Below are positions 1 through 7,859 of a stretch of 64,000 nucleotides of DNA, in pieces. The notes beneath the pieces were generated by a model that did not search any database, was not told the origin of the DNA, and worked only from the letters and a program-made list of their open reading frames with translations. Origin of the DNA: Gammaproteobacteria bacterium (GTDB lineage: Bacteria; Pseudomonadota; Gammaproteobacteria; Burkholderiales; Rhodocyclaceae); NCBI GenBank assembly GCA_018819515.1, contig JAHJPX010000006.1, forward strand, positions 318,762 through 382,761, in the 5' to 3' direction. The position numbers were made by a program, and so were the translations under genes. Numbering within the stretch: position 1 is the stretch's first letter; every line of letters starts with the position of its first letter.

Positions 1-365
1 ACATTGATCAGCGCGATCATGACCGCAGCGCTGCCGATGTCCTTGGCGCGCTTGGACAAGCTGTGCTTTTCCAGCGAGATACGGTCGATTGCCGCCTCGA
101 TCGCCGAGTTTACGAGTTCGACGATGATGACCAGCAGCACGCTCGTCACCATCAGGGCGCGCCCGACGCCGGTGGCCGGGAGGAGGAAAGCCAGGGGAAT
201 CATGACCACGGCCAGCCAGACTTCCTGGCGGAAGGCGTCTTCGTGTCGGTAGGCGGCACGCAGGCCGTCGAGCGTATAGAAGAACGCGTTCCAGAGCCTT
301 CTGAAACCGGTCCTGCCCTTGAAGGGGCTTTGGGAATTCGGGGTCTGGGAAGTAGGTTCTGCCAT
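1..365 (-). CDS. dgkA: Diacylglycerol kinase, C-terminus cut by the window edge
   Basis: Reading the minus strand from the ATG at 365 gives about 121 residues with no stop before the window edge, so the C-terminus is missing. The protein has a soluble amphipathic N-terminus (GFRRLWNAFFYTLDGLRAAYRHE), then hydrophobic segments. It carries the family signature around residues 75-85, VELVNSAIEAAID, followed by KAKD-like RAKDIGSAAV. Small integral membrane diacylglycerol kinases phosphorylate diacylglycerol to phosphatidate in the inner membrane and recycle lipid left from membrane-derived oligosaccharide or LPS modification. The start lies 7 bp after the stop of the upstream glycosyltransferase, so the two are probably co-transcribed. 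Confidence 0.9.
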   Translation of the reverse strand, partial: MAEPTSQTPNSQSPFKGRTGFRRLWNAFFYTLDGLRAAYRHEDAFRQEVWLAVVMIPLAFLLPATGVGRALMVTSVLLVIIVELVNSAIEAAIDRISLEKHSLSKRAKDIGSAAVMIALIN

Positions 366-372
366 GACGCGA

Positions 373-1542
373 TTAGATCACGAGGCTCCGGTAAAGAGTC
401 GCCAACTGGCGGGCGCGTTCCGGGGCCGACCATTCCATGGCAAACTCGCGACCTTCCACGGCAAGGCGGCTCAGCGCCGTACGGTTGGAAATGAGATCGG
501 CCAGACCCTTGCCGAAGTCCTCGGCGGTTTCCGGTGCAACCACAGCGCCGCGGCGTGGTTCGAGGATGCTGGTGGTGCCCAGATGGGCGATGGCGAAGAC
601 CGGCAATCCGGCGGCCATCGCCTCGAGCAGGACGAGGCCCTGGGTCTCTGTTCGCGAGGCGAAGGCGAAGACGTTCGCTGCTGCGTAGCAGTCCGGCAGT
701 TCGTGTTTACGGTCGAGATAGCCGACGAAGCGCACATGGTGGTCGAGATGCAGGTTGGCGACTCGCCGATGGAGCGATTCCAGTGCCGGCCCCTCGCCGG
801 CAATCACCAGCAGCAGGTCCGGTCGATGCCATATTGCATGGACCATGGCTTGCAGCAGAAAGTCAATGTTCTTTTCGTGGGCGACGCGGCCGACGTAGAG
901 GGCGATCGGCCGTTCGGCCGGGATCGCATGGCGGGCGCGAAAACGGGCGCCGTCGCCACCTGAAAACTGGTCGATCGGAATCCCCGTGGGCAGCACATGC
1001 AACGGGGCGGAGACGCCGTACTCGATCAACGTTTCCTTCATGGCCGGCGAGGGGACCACAATGGCAGCCAACGCGTTGCACTGGTGCCGGGCAAGTCGGC
1101 GTGCTGCGGCCTTCAGCCAGGCCTTGGGCAGCAATGGCAGATAGTGCTGGATATACTCCTCGAAGTGCGTGTGATAGGTGGCGATGACCGGCAGGGAAGA
1201 ATCGCGGGCCAGGCGTACGCCCGCGTAATGGGCCGCGAACGGAGTCTGGATGTGAATCAGGTCGATACCTTCCTCCACCGCGTGTCGCGCAATGCCGTAG
1301 AGGTGTTTCCGGCGCATCAACCGGTCTTCCGGGTCGAAAGGCAAACGCCGTGATGGAACCCGCCAAACCTGATTGTCCGGCCATGATTCGGGATAATCGG
1401 GCGCAACCAGCTTTATCGTGACGCCTTCGTCGACAATATCGTTGCGAAAAGTCTCGATGGACGTCGAAACGCCGTTGATACGCGGGAAATAGACGTCCGT
1501 CAGCATCAGGATTCGCAGCGGGGGAGCATTCATCGGCGGCAC
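373..1542 (-). CDS. GT4-family glycosyltransferase (group 1)
   Basis: 389 aa. The N-terminal Rossmann-like half begins LRILMLTDVYFPRINGVSTS, the typical acceptor-domain start of alpha-mannosyl or glucosyl transferases. The C-terminal half contains ALYVGRVAHEKNIDFLLQA, LLVIAGEGPALE, VRFVGYLDRK and the EX7E-type donor-binding stretch SRTETQGLVLLEAMAAGLPV. No signal peptide or membrane segment is seen, so it is probably a cytoplasmic or peripheral enzyme using a nucleotide-sugar donor to glycosylate a lipid or polysaccharide acceptor. The partner dgkA directly downstream suggests glycolipid or envelope work. Donor and acceptor cannot be told from sequence. An alternative start is the Met at residue 4. 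It is divergent from pstS. Confidence 0.85.
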   Translation of the reverse strand: MPPMNAPPLRILMLTDVYFPRINGVSTSIETFRNDIVDEGVTIKLVAPDYPESWPDNQVWRVPSRRLPFDPEDRLMRRKHLYGIARHAVEEGIDLIHIQTPFAAHYAGVRLARDSSLPVIATYHTHFEEYIQHYLPLLPKAWLKAAARRLARHQCNALAAIVVPSPAMKETLIEYGVSAPLHVLPTGIPIDQFSGGDGARFRARHAIPAERPIALYVGRVAHEKNIDFLLQAMVHAIWHRPDLLLVIAGEGPALESLHRRVANLHLDHHVRFVGYLDRKHELPDCYAAANVFAFASRTETQGLVLLEAMAAGLPVFAIAHLGTTSILEPRRGAVVAPETAEDFGKGLADLISNRTALSRLAVEGREFAMEWSAPERARQLATLYRSLVI

Positions 1543-1608
1543 AATGGCATGCGCGGGTTACAGTCTCGTGACGCCCCGCCCATGGTTGGCCTCGACGCCG
1601 TTCTCCCG

Positions 1609-1626
1609 GTGTCACGAAGCTGTCAC
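1609..1626 (+). promoter_or_regulatory. Pho box (PhoB-binding site) upstream of pstS
   Basis: Two TGTCAC half sites start at 1610 and 1621, 11 bp apart, giving the 18-bp layout GTGTCACGAAGCTGTCAC. This closely matches the PhoB consensus CTGTCATAWAWCTGTCAY. It ends 48 bp before the pstS start. It predicts induction of pstSCAB under phosphate starvation through PhoR-PhoB. The regulator genes are not in the window. Confidence 0.85.
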
Positions 1627-1674
1627 ATTGTCTTGTTAACTTGGCCACCTTCCCTCAGCCTAAGGAGACTAGTG

Positions 1675-2694
1675 ATGCAGAAATTTTTCAGTTGGGTAGC
1701 AGCCCCTCTGGTTGCGGCGGCCTTGACCGTCGCTGCCCCCGCCGCCATGGCGACCGACATTACGGGTGCCGGCGCGACTTTCCCGTACGCCGTCTATACG
1801 GCTTGGGCGGAGGCCTACAACGCCGCTACCGGCGCTCGGGTCAACTATCAGGGCATCGGTTCGTCGGGCGGCATCAAGCAGATCAAGGCCAAGACCGTCG
1901 ATTTCGGCGGCACCGACGCGCCGCTGACCGAAGCCGAACTCGATGAATCTGGTTTGGTGCAGATTCCGACGGTCATGGGCGGTGTCACCATCGTTGCCAA
2001 TGTGCCTGGTTTCAAGTCTGGCGAACTCAAGCTCGACGGCCAAACTGCCGCCGACATCTTCCGCGGTGCCATCACCAAGTGGAACGATGGCGCCATCGCC
2101 AAGCTGAACCCTGGCGTCAAGTTGCCTGACACGGCCATCACCATCTCCCATCGTTCGGACGGTTCCGGCACGACGCACGTCTTCACCCACTATCTAGCCA
2201 AGCAGTCTGAAGCCTTCAAGGCGGAAGTCGGCGCCGGCAAGGTCGGCAAGTGGCCGGCCAACGCTGTCGGCGGCAAGGGCAACCCGGGTGTGGCCGCCAA
2301 CGTCATGAAGATCGTCGGTGCCATCGGCTACGTGGACATCGCCGACGCCATGAAGAACGGCATGAATTTCGTCGCGCTGAAGAACAAGGCAGGCAATTAT
2401 GTCCTGCCGAGCCAACAGTCGATTGCCGACGCCGCCGGCGGCGCGGACTTCAAGGTCAAGGGCATGGCCCCGGACCTGCTCGACCAGACCCACAAGAATG
2501 CCTGGCCGATCACGACCGCCACCTTTGTACTCGCCTATCCAAAGGGTGATGACGCAGCCAGGCAGAAAGGCGTGGTCGATTTCTTCACCTGGTCGCTGAA
2601 CAATGGCCAGAAAAAGGCTGAGGATCTTGGTTTCGTCGCCCTGCCGGCCAATGTCGTGAAGATGGTCGAAGCGGAAATGAAAAAGATCAAGTAA
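1675..2694 (+). CDS. pstS: Phosphate ABC transporter, periplasmic phosphate-binding protein
   Basis: 339 aa from the ATG at 1675, which is preceded by AAGGAG at 1662-1667; the open frame extends further upstream to 1549 but that part lies over the Pho box. Residues 1-23 form a Sec signal peptide (hydrophobic core VAAPLVAAALTVAAP, cleavage after AMA). The mature protein starts TDITGAGATFPYAVY, the classical PstS phosphate-loop start, and includes YQGIGSSGGIKQI, DFGGTDAPL and ISHRSDGSGTTHVFTHYL, which form the phosphate-binding pocket. It captures inorganic phosphate in the periplasm for PstCAB. Length fits the family (about 340 aa). The Pho box upstream indicates PhoB control; two hairpins follow the gene. 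Confidence 0.97.
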   Translation: MQKFFSWVAAPLVAAALTVAAPAAMATDITGAGATFPYAVYTAWAEAYNAATGARVNYQGIGSSGGIKQIKAKTVDFGGTDAPLTEAELDESGLVQIPTVMGGVTIVANVPGFKSGELKLDGQTAADIFRGAITKWNDGAIAKLNPGVKLPDTAITISHRSDGSGTTHVFTHYLAKQSEAFKAEVGAGKVGKWPANAVGGKGNPGVAANVMKIVGAIGYVDIADAMKNGMNFVALKNKAGNYVLPSQQSIADAAGGADFKVKGMAPDLLDQTHKNAWPITTATFVLAYPKGDDAARQKGVVDFFTWSLNNGQKKAEDLGFVALPANVVKMVEAEMKKIK

Positions 2695-2705
2695 CAGCGG
2701 CGCCG

Positions 2706-2744
2706 GCGAATGTCCTCGACCGGTTCGATGTCCGGGACATTCGC
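2706..2744 (+). other. Inverted repeat (hairpin 1) after pstS
   Basis: GCGAATGTCC at 2706-2715 is perfectly complementary to GGACATTCGC at 2735-2744, with a 19-nt loop. It is the first of two tandem hairpins between pstS and pstC. It has no U-tract, so it is more likely an mRNA-stability or attenuation element than a full terminator. Confidence 0.6.
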
Positions 2745-2795
2745 CCTTCTTCGGGAGTCGTTTCGCTTTAGCGGCGAAACGACTCCCGAAGAAGG
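2745..2795 (+). other. Long perfect inverted repeat (hairpin 2) between pstS and pstC
   Basis: The arms at 2745-2766 and 2774-2795 are 22 nt and perfectly complementary, with a 7-nt loop. It abuts hairpin 1 directly. A stem of this length would protect the upstream pstS message from 3' exonucleases, or partly terminate transcription. That fits the need for far more PstS than PstCAB. No T-run follows the 3' arm. Confidence 0.75.
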
Positions 2796-2914
2796 CGTTA
2801 TTGCCGAATGGCAGCCATCGCTTGGTTTCGACTTCCCGGCCGAGCGGATATGATGTCGTGAATGAGGTGGATGCGTTGGTAACCGAAGCGAGCAGCGTCG
2901 AAAGTGGCTATCAG

Positions 2915-3892
2915 ATGAGCGTTCCTGCAGGTGGTGGCCAGGTGGACGTGCACGCCGCCAAGATCAAGGTGTTCAAACGACAGGACTGGGTCTTTCACAA
3001 GATCACGCTCCTGTTTGCGTTGATTGTTCTGGCCGGCCTGTTCGGCATACTCATTTCGCTGGCCATCGAGGCGATGCCGGCCTTGAGAGCCTTCGGATTT
3101 TCGTTCTTCAGCGCCAATGTCTGGAGTGTCCCTGACGATGAGTTCGGTGCGCGCATTGCCATCTACGGCACGGTGGTCACGTCGATCATCGCGCTGCTGA
3201 TTGCGGTTCCCGTCAGCTTCGGGATTGCCTTGTTCCTTACCGAAACGTGCCCGGTGTGGTTGCGCAGGCCGCTCGGCACGGCCATCGAACTGTTGGCGGG
3301 AGTACCGTCGATCATTTACGGCATTTGGGGCCTGTTCATATTTGCTCCCTTGTTTGCCGAGTACATCCAACCCCCTCTGCAAAGCACATTCGGCGACTTG
3401 CCCATCGTGGGAGGGTTGTTCTCCGGCCCACCGATCGGCGTCGGCATACTCGCCGCAGGGATCGTTCTATCGTTGATGGTCATTCCATTCATCGCTTCGG
3501 TCATGCGCGATGTGTTCGAGACGGTGCCGCCAGTGTTGAAGGAGTCGGCCTATGGCGTTGGGTGCACCACCTGGGAGGTTGTCTGGAACATTGTTCTTCC
3601 CTATACCCGGGTCGGCGTCATCGGCGGGATCATGCTCGGCCTCGGCCGCGCACTTGGAGAGACAATGGCCGTGACCTTCGTTATCGGTAATGCGAACCGC
3701 ATCACGGGGAGCCTTTTTTCGCCAGGCAACTCCATTGCCTCCGTGTTGGCCAACGAATTCGGCGAGGCGGATCCAGGCCTGCATTTCTCCTCACTGTTCG
3801 CGCTCGGGCTGGTGCTGTTCGTCATCACCTTCGTCGTTCTCGCGCTGTCGCGCTGGTTGATCCATCGGGGCACTGCAAAGCAGGGTAGGTAG
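2915..3892 (+). CDS. pstC: Phosphate ABC transporter permease PstC
   Basis: 325 aa from the ATG at 2915; GTG at 2858 and TTG at 2801 are in-frame alternatives and none has a convincing ribosome-binding site. Six membrane segments are visible (first at ITLLFALIVLAGLFGILISLAI). The ABC-permease EAA loop is the stretch KESAYGVGCTTWEVVWNIVLP, which contacts PstB. The typical PstC motif LAGVPSIIYGIWGLF is present. It forms the inner-membrane phosphate channel with PstA. The gene is 17 bp upstream of pstA in the pst operon. Confidence 0.95.
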   Translation: MSVPAGGGQVDVHAAKIKVFKRQDWVFHKITLLFALIVLAGLFGILISLAIEAMPALRAFGFSFFSANVWSVPDDEFGARIAIYGTVVTSIIALLIAVPVSFGIALFLTETCPVWLRRPLGTAIELLAGVPSIIYGIWGLFIFAPLFAEYIQPPLQSTFGDLPIVGGLFSGPPIGVGILAAGIVLSLMVIPFIASVMRDVFETVPPVLKESAYGVGCTTWEVVWNIVLPYTRVGVIGGIMLGLGRALGETMAVTFVIGNANRITGSLFSPGNSIASVLANEFGEADPGLHFSSLFALGLVLFVITFVVLALSRWLIHRGTAKQGR

Positions 3893-3909
3893 AAGGTTCA
3901 GGAACCCAT

Positions 3910-4752
3910 ATGGATATTTACTCCCGCCGCATTTTGATCAACCGCCTGGGCATTGGACTGTCCATGATCGCCATGGCGTTCGGTCTCGCTGCGCTAATGT
4001 GGATTCTATGGACGCTGTTTTCGAAAGGTTTCGCCGCCTTGAGCTGGGACTTTTTCACTCAGGACACACCCGCGCCTGGCTCGGAAGGCGGCGGCCTGCG
4101 CAACGCGATTGTCGGCAGTTCACTGATCATCGGGGTTACAACCTTGGTGTCCACGCCAATCGGCATCCTGGCCGGCATTTATCTGGCGGAGTTTGGTTCG
4201 ACCTCGAAATTTGCCGCGGCGACACGATTCGTGACCGACATCATGTTGTCGGCTCCGTCGATCGTGATCGGCCTGTTCGTGTATGCGCTGATGGTTGCGA
4301 CTCTGGGCGGATTCTCCGGTTGGGCGGGCTCAGTGGCCTTGTCGCTGATCGCTATCCCCGTGGTGGTCAGAACAACGGAGAACATGTTGCGCCTGGTACC
4401 GTCCAGTCTGCGCGAGGCGGCATTCGCGATCGGTGCGCCGCGCTGGCGGGTATCGATCAGCATCACTTTGCGCGCGGTCAAGGCCGGTGTAGTGACCGGC
4501 GTTCTGCTCGCTATTGCGCGGGTGACCGGCGAGACCGCGCCGCTGTTGTTTACTGCACTCAACAACCAATTCTTCAGCGCCGACATGTCCCAGCCCATGG
4601 GGAACCTGCCAGTAGTCATCTTCCAGTTTGCGATGAGTCCCTACGACAACTGGATTTCGCTTGCCTGGGGCGGCGCATTGCTGATTGCCCTGCTGGTGCT
4701 ATCTATCAACATCGGAGCGCGATTCATGTTCCGATCGAAAGACAAAGTCTGA
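3910..4752 (+). CDS. pstA: Phosphate ABC transporter permease PstA
   Basis: 280 aa, start ATG 3910 preceded by AGGAA. It has multiple membrane segments. Family motifs are present: LMWILWTLFSKG near the N-terminus, LRNAIVGSSLIIGVTTL, MLSAPSIVIGLFVYALMV, and the EAA loop LREAAFAIGAPRWRVSISITL that docks on PstB. It pairs with PstC as the transmembrane half of the phosphate importer. The stop lies 15 bp before the pstB start. Confidence 0.96.
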   Translation: MDIYSRRILINRLGIGLSMIAMAFGLAALMWILWTLFSKGFAALSWDFFTQDTPAPGSEGGGLRNAIVGSSLIIGVTTLVSTPIGILAGIYLAEFGSTSKFAAATRFVTDIMLSAPSIVIGLFVYALMVATLGGFSGWAGSVALSLIAIPVVVRTTENMLRLVPSSLREAAFAIGAPRWRVSISITLRAVKAGVVTGVLLAIARVTGETAPLLFTALNNQFFSADMSQPMGNLPVVIFQFAMSPYDNWISLAWGGALLIALLVLSINIGARFMFRSKDKV

Positions 4753-4767
4753 TTGCCGGAGCTTCCC

Positions 4768-5550
4768 ATGTCTCATGAAGATGTCCATCCCGCCGAAGAC
4801 ATTGCGTTGAAAATACGCAATCTGGATTTCTATTACGGCAATTTCAAGGGTCTCAACAACGTTAACCTCGATATCGCGCGTCATCGGGTAACGGCGTTCA
4901 TCGGGCCATCGGGTTGTGGGAAATCGACCTTGTTGCGAACCTTCAACCGAATGTACGACCTCTACCCGGGGCAACGCGCCGAGGGCGAGATCCTCTTCAA
5001 CGGAAAGAACTTGCTCGATCGGAAGCAGGATGTGAATCTGGTCCGGGCGAAGATCGGCATGGTTTTCCAGAAGCCCACGCCGTTCCCGATGACCATATAC
5101 GAGAATATTGCGTTCGGCGTCCGGCTGTACGAAAACCTGTCCGGTTCCGAGATGAACGATCGTGTCGAATGGGCATTGCGCAAGGCGGCGCTGTGGGACG
5201 AGGTCAAGTCCAAGTTACAGCAAAGCGGGCTATCGTTGTCGGGAGGCCAACAACAGCGCCTTTGCATCGCCCGCGCGGTAGCGGTTAAACCAGAAATCGT
5301 CCTTCTCGATGAGCCGACTTCCGCGCTGGATCCGATTTCGACAGCGAAGGTCGAGGAGTTGATCGACGAGCTCAAGTCGGAATACACGATCGCTATCGTG
5401 ACCCATAACATGCAGCAGGCGGCGCGTATTTCCGATTTCACGGCGTTCATGTATTTGGGCGACCTGGTGGAGTTCGGCGTAACCGATCAGGTGTTCATCA
5501 AACCTGAAAAGAAGCAAACCGAGGACTACATAACGGGACGATTCGGCTGA
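4768..5550 (+). CDS. pstB: Phosphate ABC transporter ATP-binding protein PstB
   Basis: 260 aa. The start at 4768 is supported by GGAG at 4758-4761. Walker A is GPSGCGKST (about residue 46), the Q-loop is in VFQKPTPFPMT, the ABC signature is LSGGQQQR, Walker B is EIVLLDEPTSALD, and the switch His is in IVTHNMQQAAR. The FQKPTPFPM string is characteristic of PstB rather than other importers. It hydrolyses ATP to drive phosphate import. phoU normally follows pstB in many operons, but here the next gene is tpiA behind its own promoter. Confidence 0.97.
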   Translation: MSHEDVHPAEDIALKIRNLDFYYGNFKGLNNVNLDIARHRVTAFIGPSGCGKSTLLRTFNRMYDLYPGQRAEGEILFNGKNLLDRKQDVNLVRAKIGMVFQKPTPFPMTIYENIAFGVRLYENLSGSEMNDRVEWALRKAALWDEVKSKLQQSGLSLSGGQQQRLCIARAVAVKPEIVLLDEPTSALDPISTAKVEELIDELKSEYTIAIVTHNMQQAARISDFTAFMYLGDLVEFGVTDQVFIKPEKKQTEDYITGRFG

Positions 5551-5563
5551 TTAGTTGCTTTGA

Positions 5564-5592
5564 TTGCCGGTAGTGGGGACAGCCGCTATAAT
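5564..5592 (+). promoter_or_regulatory. Sigma70-type promoter for tpiA-secG
   Basis: The -10 hexamer TATAAT at 5587-5592 is perfect and is preceded by TTGCCG at 5564-5569 with a 17-bp spacer. It lies 32 bp before the tpiA start, after the pstB stop, so it starts a new housekeeping transcription unit. Confidence 0.75.
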
Positions 5593-5624
5593 CCGCCCCC
5601 TATTGAGAACCGCGAGTCAAGAAT

Positions 5625-6374
5625 ATGTCCCGCCCCAAGTTCGTCGCCGGCAACTGGAAAATGTATGGCAGTCTGCCGACCAACGCCTCCCTCCTTTCCG
5701 CCGTCAAGTCGGGCTCTTCTAGCCTCAAGGCGCAGATAGCCGTTTGCGTGCCGTATCCCTATCTGGCCCAGGCTCAGGCTGAGTTGGCCGGCAGCAATAT
5801 CGCCTGGGGGGCGCAGGACATGTCGGAGTACGACAAAGGCGCCTATACGGGGGAAGTCAGCGGTTCGATGCTCACCGATTTCGGTTGCCGTTATGTGATC
5901 GTTGGCCATTCCGAACGTCGCTCCTACTATGGGGACACCGATGCCGTCGTAGCTTCGAAATTTGCGGCGGCGTTGAAGGTCGGCTTGACGCCAATCCTCT
6001 GTGTCGGCGAGACGTTGGCCGAGCGGGAATCCGATATCACCGACAAGGTTGTGATCCGTCAACTTGATGTAGTCATTGCCACGTCGGGCGTTGAGTCGTT
6101 GACCAAAGCGGTCGTGGCCTACGAGCCGGTTTGGGCGATTGGAACCGGGAAGACTGCTTCGCCGGCTCAGGCGCAGGAAGTGCATGCGTTGATTCGCTCC
6201 CATGTCGCGACGGCGAACGCCGGGGTGGCGGCAGGATTGCAGATTCTTTATGGCGGAAGCGTCAAGCCCGGAAACGCCAAGGAATTGTTCGGTCAGCCGG
6301 ATATCGATGGCGGTCTTATCGGGGGAGCTTCGTTGGTCGCCGACGACTTTATTGGCATTTGCGCGGCCGCTTGA
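5625..6374 (+). CDS. tpiA: Triose-phosphate isomerase
   Basis: 249 aa, standard TIM length. It has the N-terminal NWKM (residues 9-12) with the catalytic Lys, GHSERR with the electrophilic His (about 95), and the active-site loop YEPVWAIGTGK with catalytic Glu (about 166), followed by ILYGGSVKPGN for phosphate binding. It interconverts dihydroxyacetone phosphate and glyceraldehyde 3-phosphate in the cytoplasm, in glycolysis, gluconeogenesis and the Calvin cycle. A strong promoter lies upstream and secG follows 19 bp later; tpiA-secG-tRNA-Leu-nuo is a common betaproteobacterial order. Confidence 0.98.
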   Translation: MSRPKFVAGNWKMYGSLPTNASLLSAVKSGSSSLKAQIAVCVPYPYLAQAQAELAGSNIAWGAQDMSEYDKGAYTGEVSGSMLTDFGCRYVIVGHSERRSYYGDTDAVVASKFAAALKVGLTPILCVGETLAERESDITDKVVIRQLDVVIATSGVESLTKAVVAYEPVWAIGTGKTASPAQAQEVHALIRSHVATANAGVAAGLQILYGGSVKPGNAKELFGQPDIDGGLIGGASLVADDFIGICAAA

Positions 6375-6393
6375 ACGGTCAAGGATAGATCAA

Positions 6394-6747
6394 ATGGAAA
6401 TGCTGTTCCCACTGTTACTTGGGGTTCATATTCTCGTCGGACTGAGCGTCATTGGCCTGGTGTTGATCCAGCACGGCAAGGGCGCGGACATGGGAGCGGC
6501 ATTTGGTGGTGGTGCTTCCGGCAGCCTCTTTGGCGCGTCGGGGTCGACGAATTTTCTTTCCCGGACGACGGCGATTTTTGCGGCCGTGTTCTTCATGACC
6601 AGTTTGGGGCTGACTTACATTGCGAGCTCCAAGCCGAAGGCTCCAGACAGCGTCATGGATACCGTGAAGACCTTGCCGGACACACCTGTGACGCCGGCCG
6701 AGACCGCGCCGAATCCGGATTCGAAAGCGAAAGATATTCCAAAGTAG
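6394..6747 (+). CDS. secG: Preprotein translocase subunit SecG
   Basis: 117 aa from the ATG at 6394, with AAGGAT at 6381-6386 upstream; the open frame extends upstream into tpiA but that part is not family-like. Two membrane segments (PLLLGVHILVGLSVIGLVLIQ and TAIFAAVFFMTSLGLTYIA) flank the conserved cytosolic loop HGKGADMGAAFGGGASGSLFG, which defines SecG. The C-terminal tail is Pro/Thr/Ala-rich (TPVTPAETAPNP). It assists SecYEG-SecA protein export. Co-transcription with tpiA is likely. Confidence 0.95.
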   Translation: MEMLFPLLLGVHILVGLSVIGLVLIQHGKGADMGAAFGGGASGSLFGASGSTNFLSRTTAIFAAVFFMTSLGLTYIASSKPKAPDSVMDTVKTLPDTPVTPAETAPNPDSKAKDIPK

Positions 6748-6833
6748 TTGATGTTATTGCCGTTCTCGTAATTGGGCATGGTGCTCATGCTCTCGTTGTG
6801 GCGCAGGAAAGCGGGAATGGCGGGTAGATCGTA

Positions 6834-6918
6834 GCCGACGTGGTGAAATTGGTAGACACGCTATCTTGAGGGGGTAGTGGCGAAAGCCGTGCGAGTTCGA
6901 GTCTCGCCGTCGGCACCA
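6834..6918 (+). tRNA. tRNA-Leu (anticodon GAG)
   Basis: 85 nt. The acceptor stem GCCGACG (6834-6840) pairs with CGTCGGC (6908-6914), followed by discriminator A and an encoded CCA at 6916-6918. The anticodon stem CTATC/GGTAG encloses loop TTGAGGG with anticodon GAG at 6868-6870. The long variable arm is typical of class II tRNA-Leu. The T-loop GTTCGAGTC is present. Confidence 0.97.
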
Positions 6919-6982
6919 GAGCATGATATTAATTAGGGTACCAGTGATATAAAAGGGTACCCACGGAGGAGACAGGACGAAA

Positions 6983-7357
6983 GTGTTGGAAAACTACTTT
7001 CCAGTGTTGGTGTTCGCGCTCGTTGGCTTGGCCTTTGGCTTTGCCCCGATTCTGCTTGGTTGGCTAATCGCGCCGAACCGTCCAGACAGCGAGAAACTCT
7101 CGGCGTTCGAATGCGGATTCGAGCCTTTCGAAGATGCGCGCATGAAGTTCGACGTGCGCTATTACCTGATCGCCATCCTCTTCATCATCTTCGATCTGGA
7201 AATCGCGTTCCTGTTTCCGTGGGCAACGATTTTCAAGGAAATCGTCGCCACTCCGGAAATACGGACTTTCGGTTTCGTCGAAATGCTCGTCTTCATTGCC
7301 ATTCTGGTGGTGGGCTACGTTTACGCCTGGGTCAAGGGCGCGCTGGATTGGGAGTGA
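6983..7357 (+). CDS. nuoA: NADH-quinone oxidoreductase subunit A
   Basis: 124 aa starting with GTG at 6983 (AGGA at 6974-6977). Three membrane helices are seen. The conserved loop SEKLSAFECGFEPFEDARMKFDVRYYLIAILFIIFDLEIAFLFPWA is diagnostic for NuoA (ND3), including the Cys of the loop that becomes exposed in the deactive form. It is the first gene of a complete 14-gene nuo operon for proton-pumping complex I and lies 64 bp after the tRNA-Leu gene. Confidence 0.97.
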   Translation: MLENYFPVLVFALVGLAFGFAPILLGWLIAPNRPDSEKLSAFECGFEPFEDARMKFDVRYYLIAILFIIFDLEIAFLFPWATIFKEIVATPEIRTFGFVEMLVFIAILVVGYVYAWVKGALDWE

Positions 7358-7364
7358 CGCGAAA

Positions 7365-7841
7365 GTGAGCATTGAAGGCCTCTTGCCGGAAAGCGTATTT
7401 ACCACCTCCTTGGACAAGCTGTTCAATTGGACGCGCACTGGCTCGATGTGGCCGATGACGTTCGGCTTGGCCTGTTGTGCGGTGGAGATGATTCACGCGG
7501 GTGTTTCGCGTTACGATCTTGATCGCTTCGGCATCGTCTTTCGGCCGAGCCCGAGACAATCCGACGTGATGATCGTCGCGGGCACGCTGACCAACAAGAT
7601 GGCGCCTGCGTTACGCAAGGTCTACGACCAGATGGCGGAACCGCGCTGGGTGATTTCCATGGGTTCTTGCGCCAATGGCGGTGGCTACTATCACTATTCA
7701 TACTCGGTGGTGCGTGGGTGCGATCGCATCGTGCCCGTCGATGTCTATGTTCCAGGTTGCCCGCCCACGGCTGAAGCGCTGCTCTACGGCATTATTCAGT
7801 TGCAGAACAAAATCAAGCGCACCTACACGATTGCCCGCTGA
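7365..7841 (+). CDS. nuoB: NADH-quinone oxidoreductase subunit B
   Basis: 158 aa from the GTG at 7365, 7 bp after nuoA. It carries the ligands of cluster N2: the CC pair in TFGLACCAVEM, a Cys in SMGSCANGGGYYHYSYSVVRGCD, and VPGCPPTAEAL. N2 passes electrons to quinone at the NuoB/NuoD interface. Length fits betaproteobacterial NuoB. Confidence 0.97.
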   Translation: MSIEGLLPESVFTTSLDKLFNWTRTGSMWPMTFGLACCAVEMIHAGVSRYDLDRFGIVFRPSPRQSDVMIVAGTLTNKMAPALRKVYDQMAEPRWVISMGSCANGGGYYHYSYSVVRGCDRIVPVDVYVPGCPPTAEALLYGIIQLQNKIKRTYTIAR

Positions 7842-7859
7842 TCCGGATTCCACAAGAAC

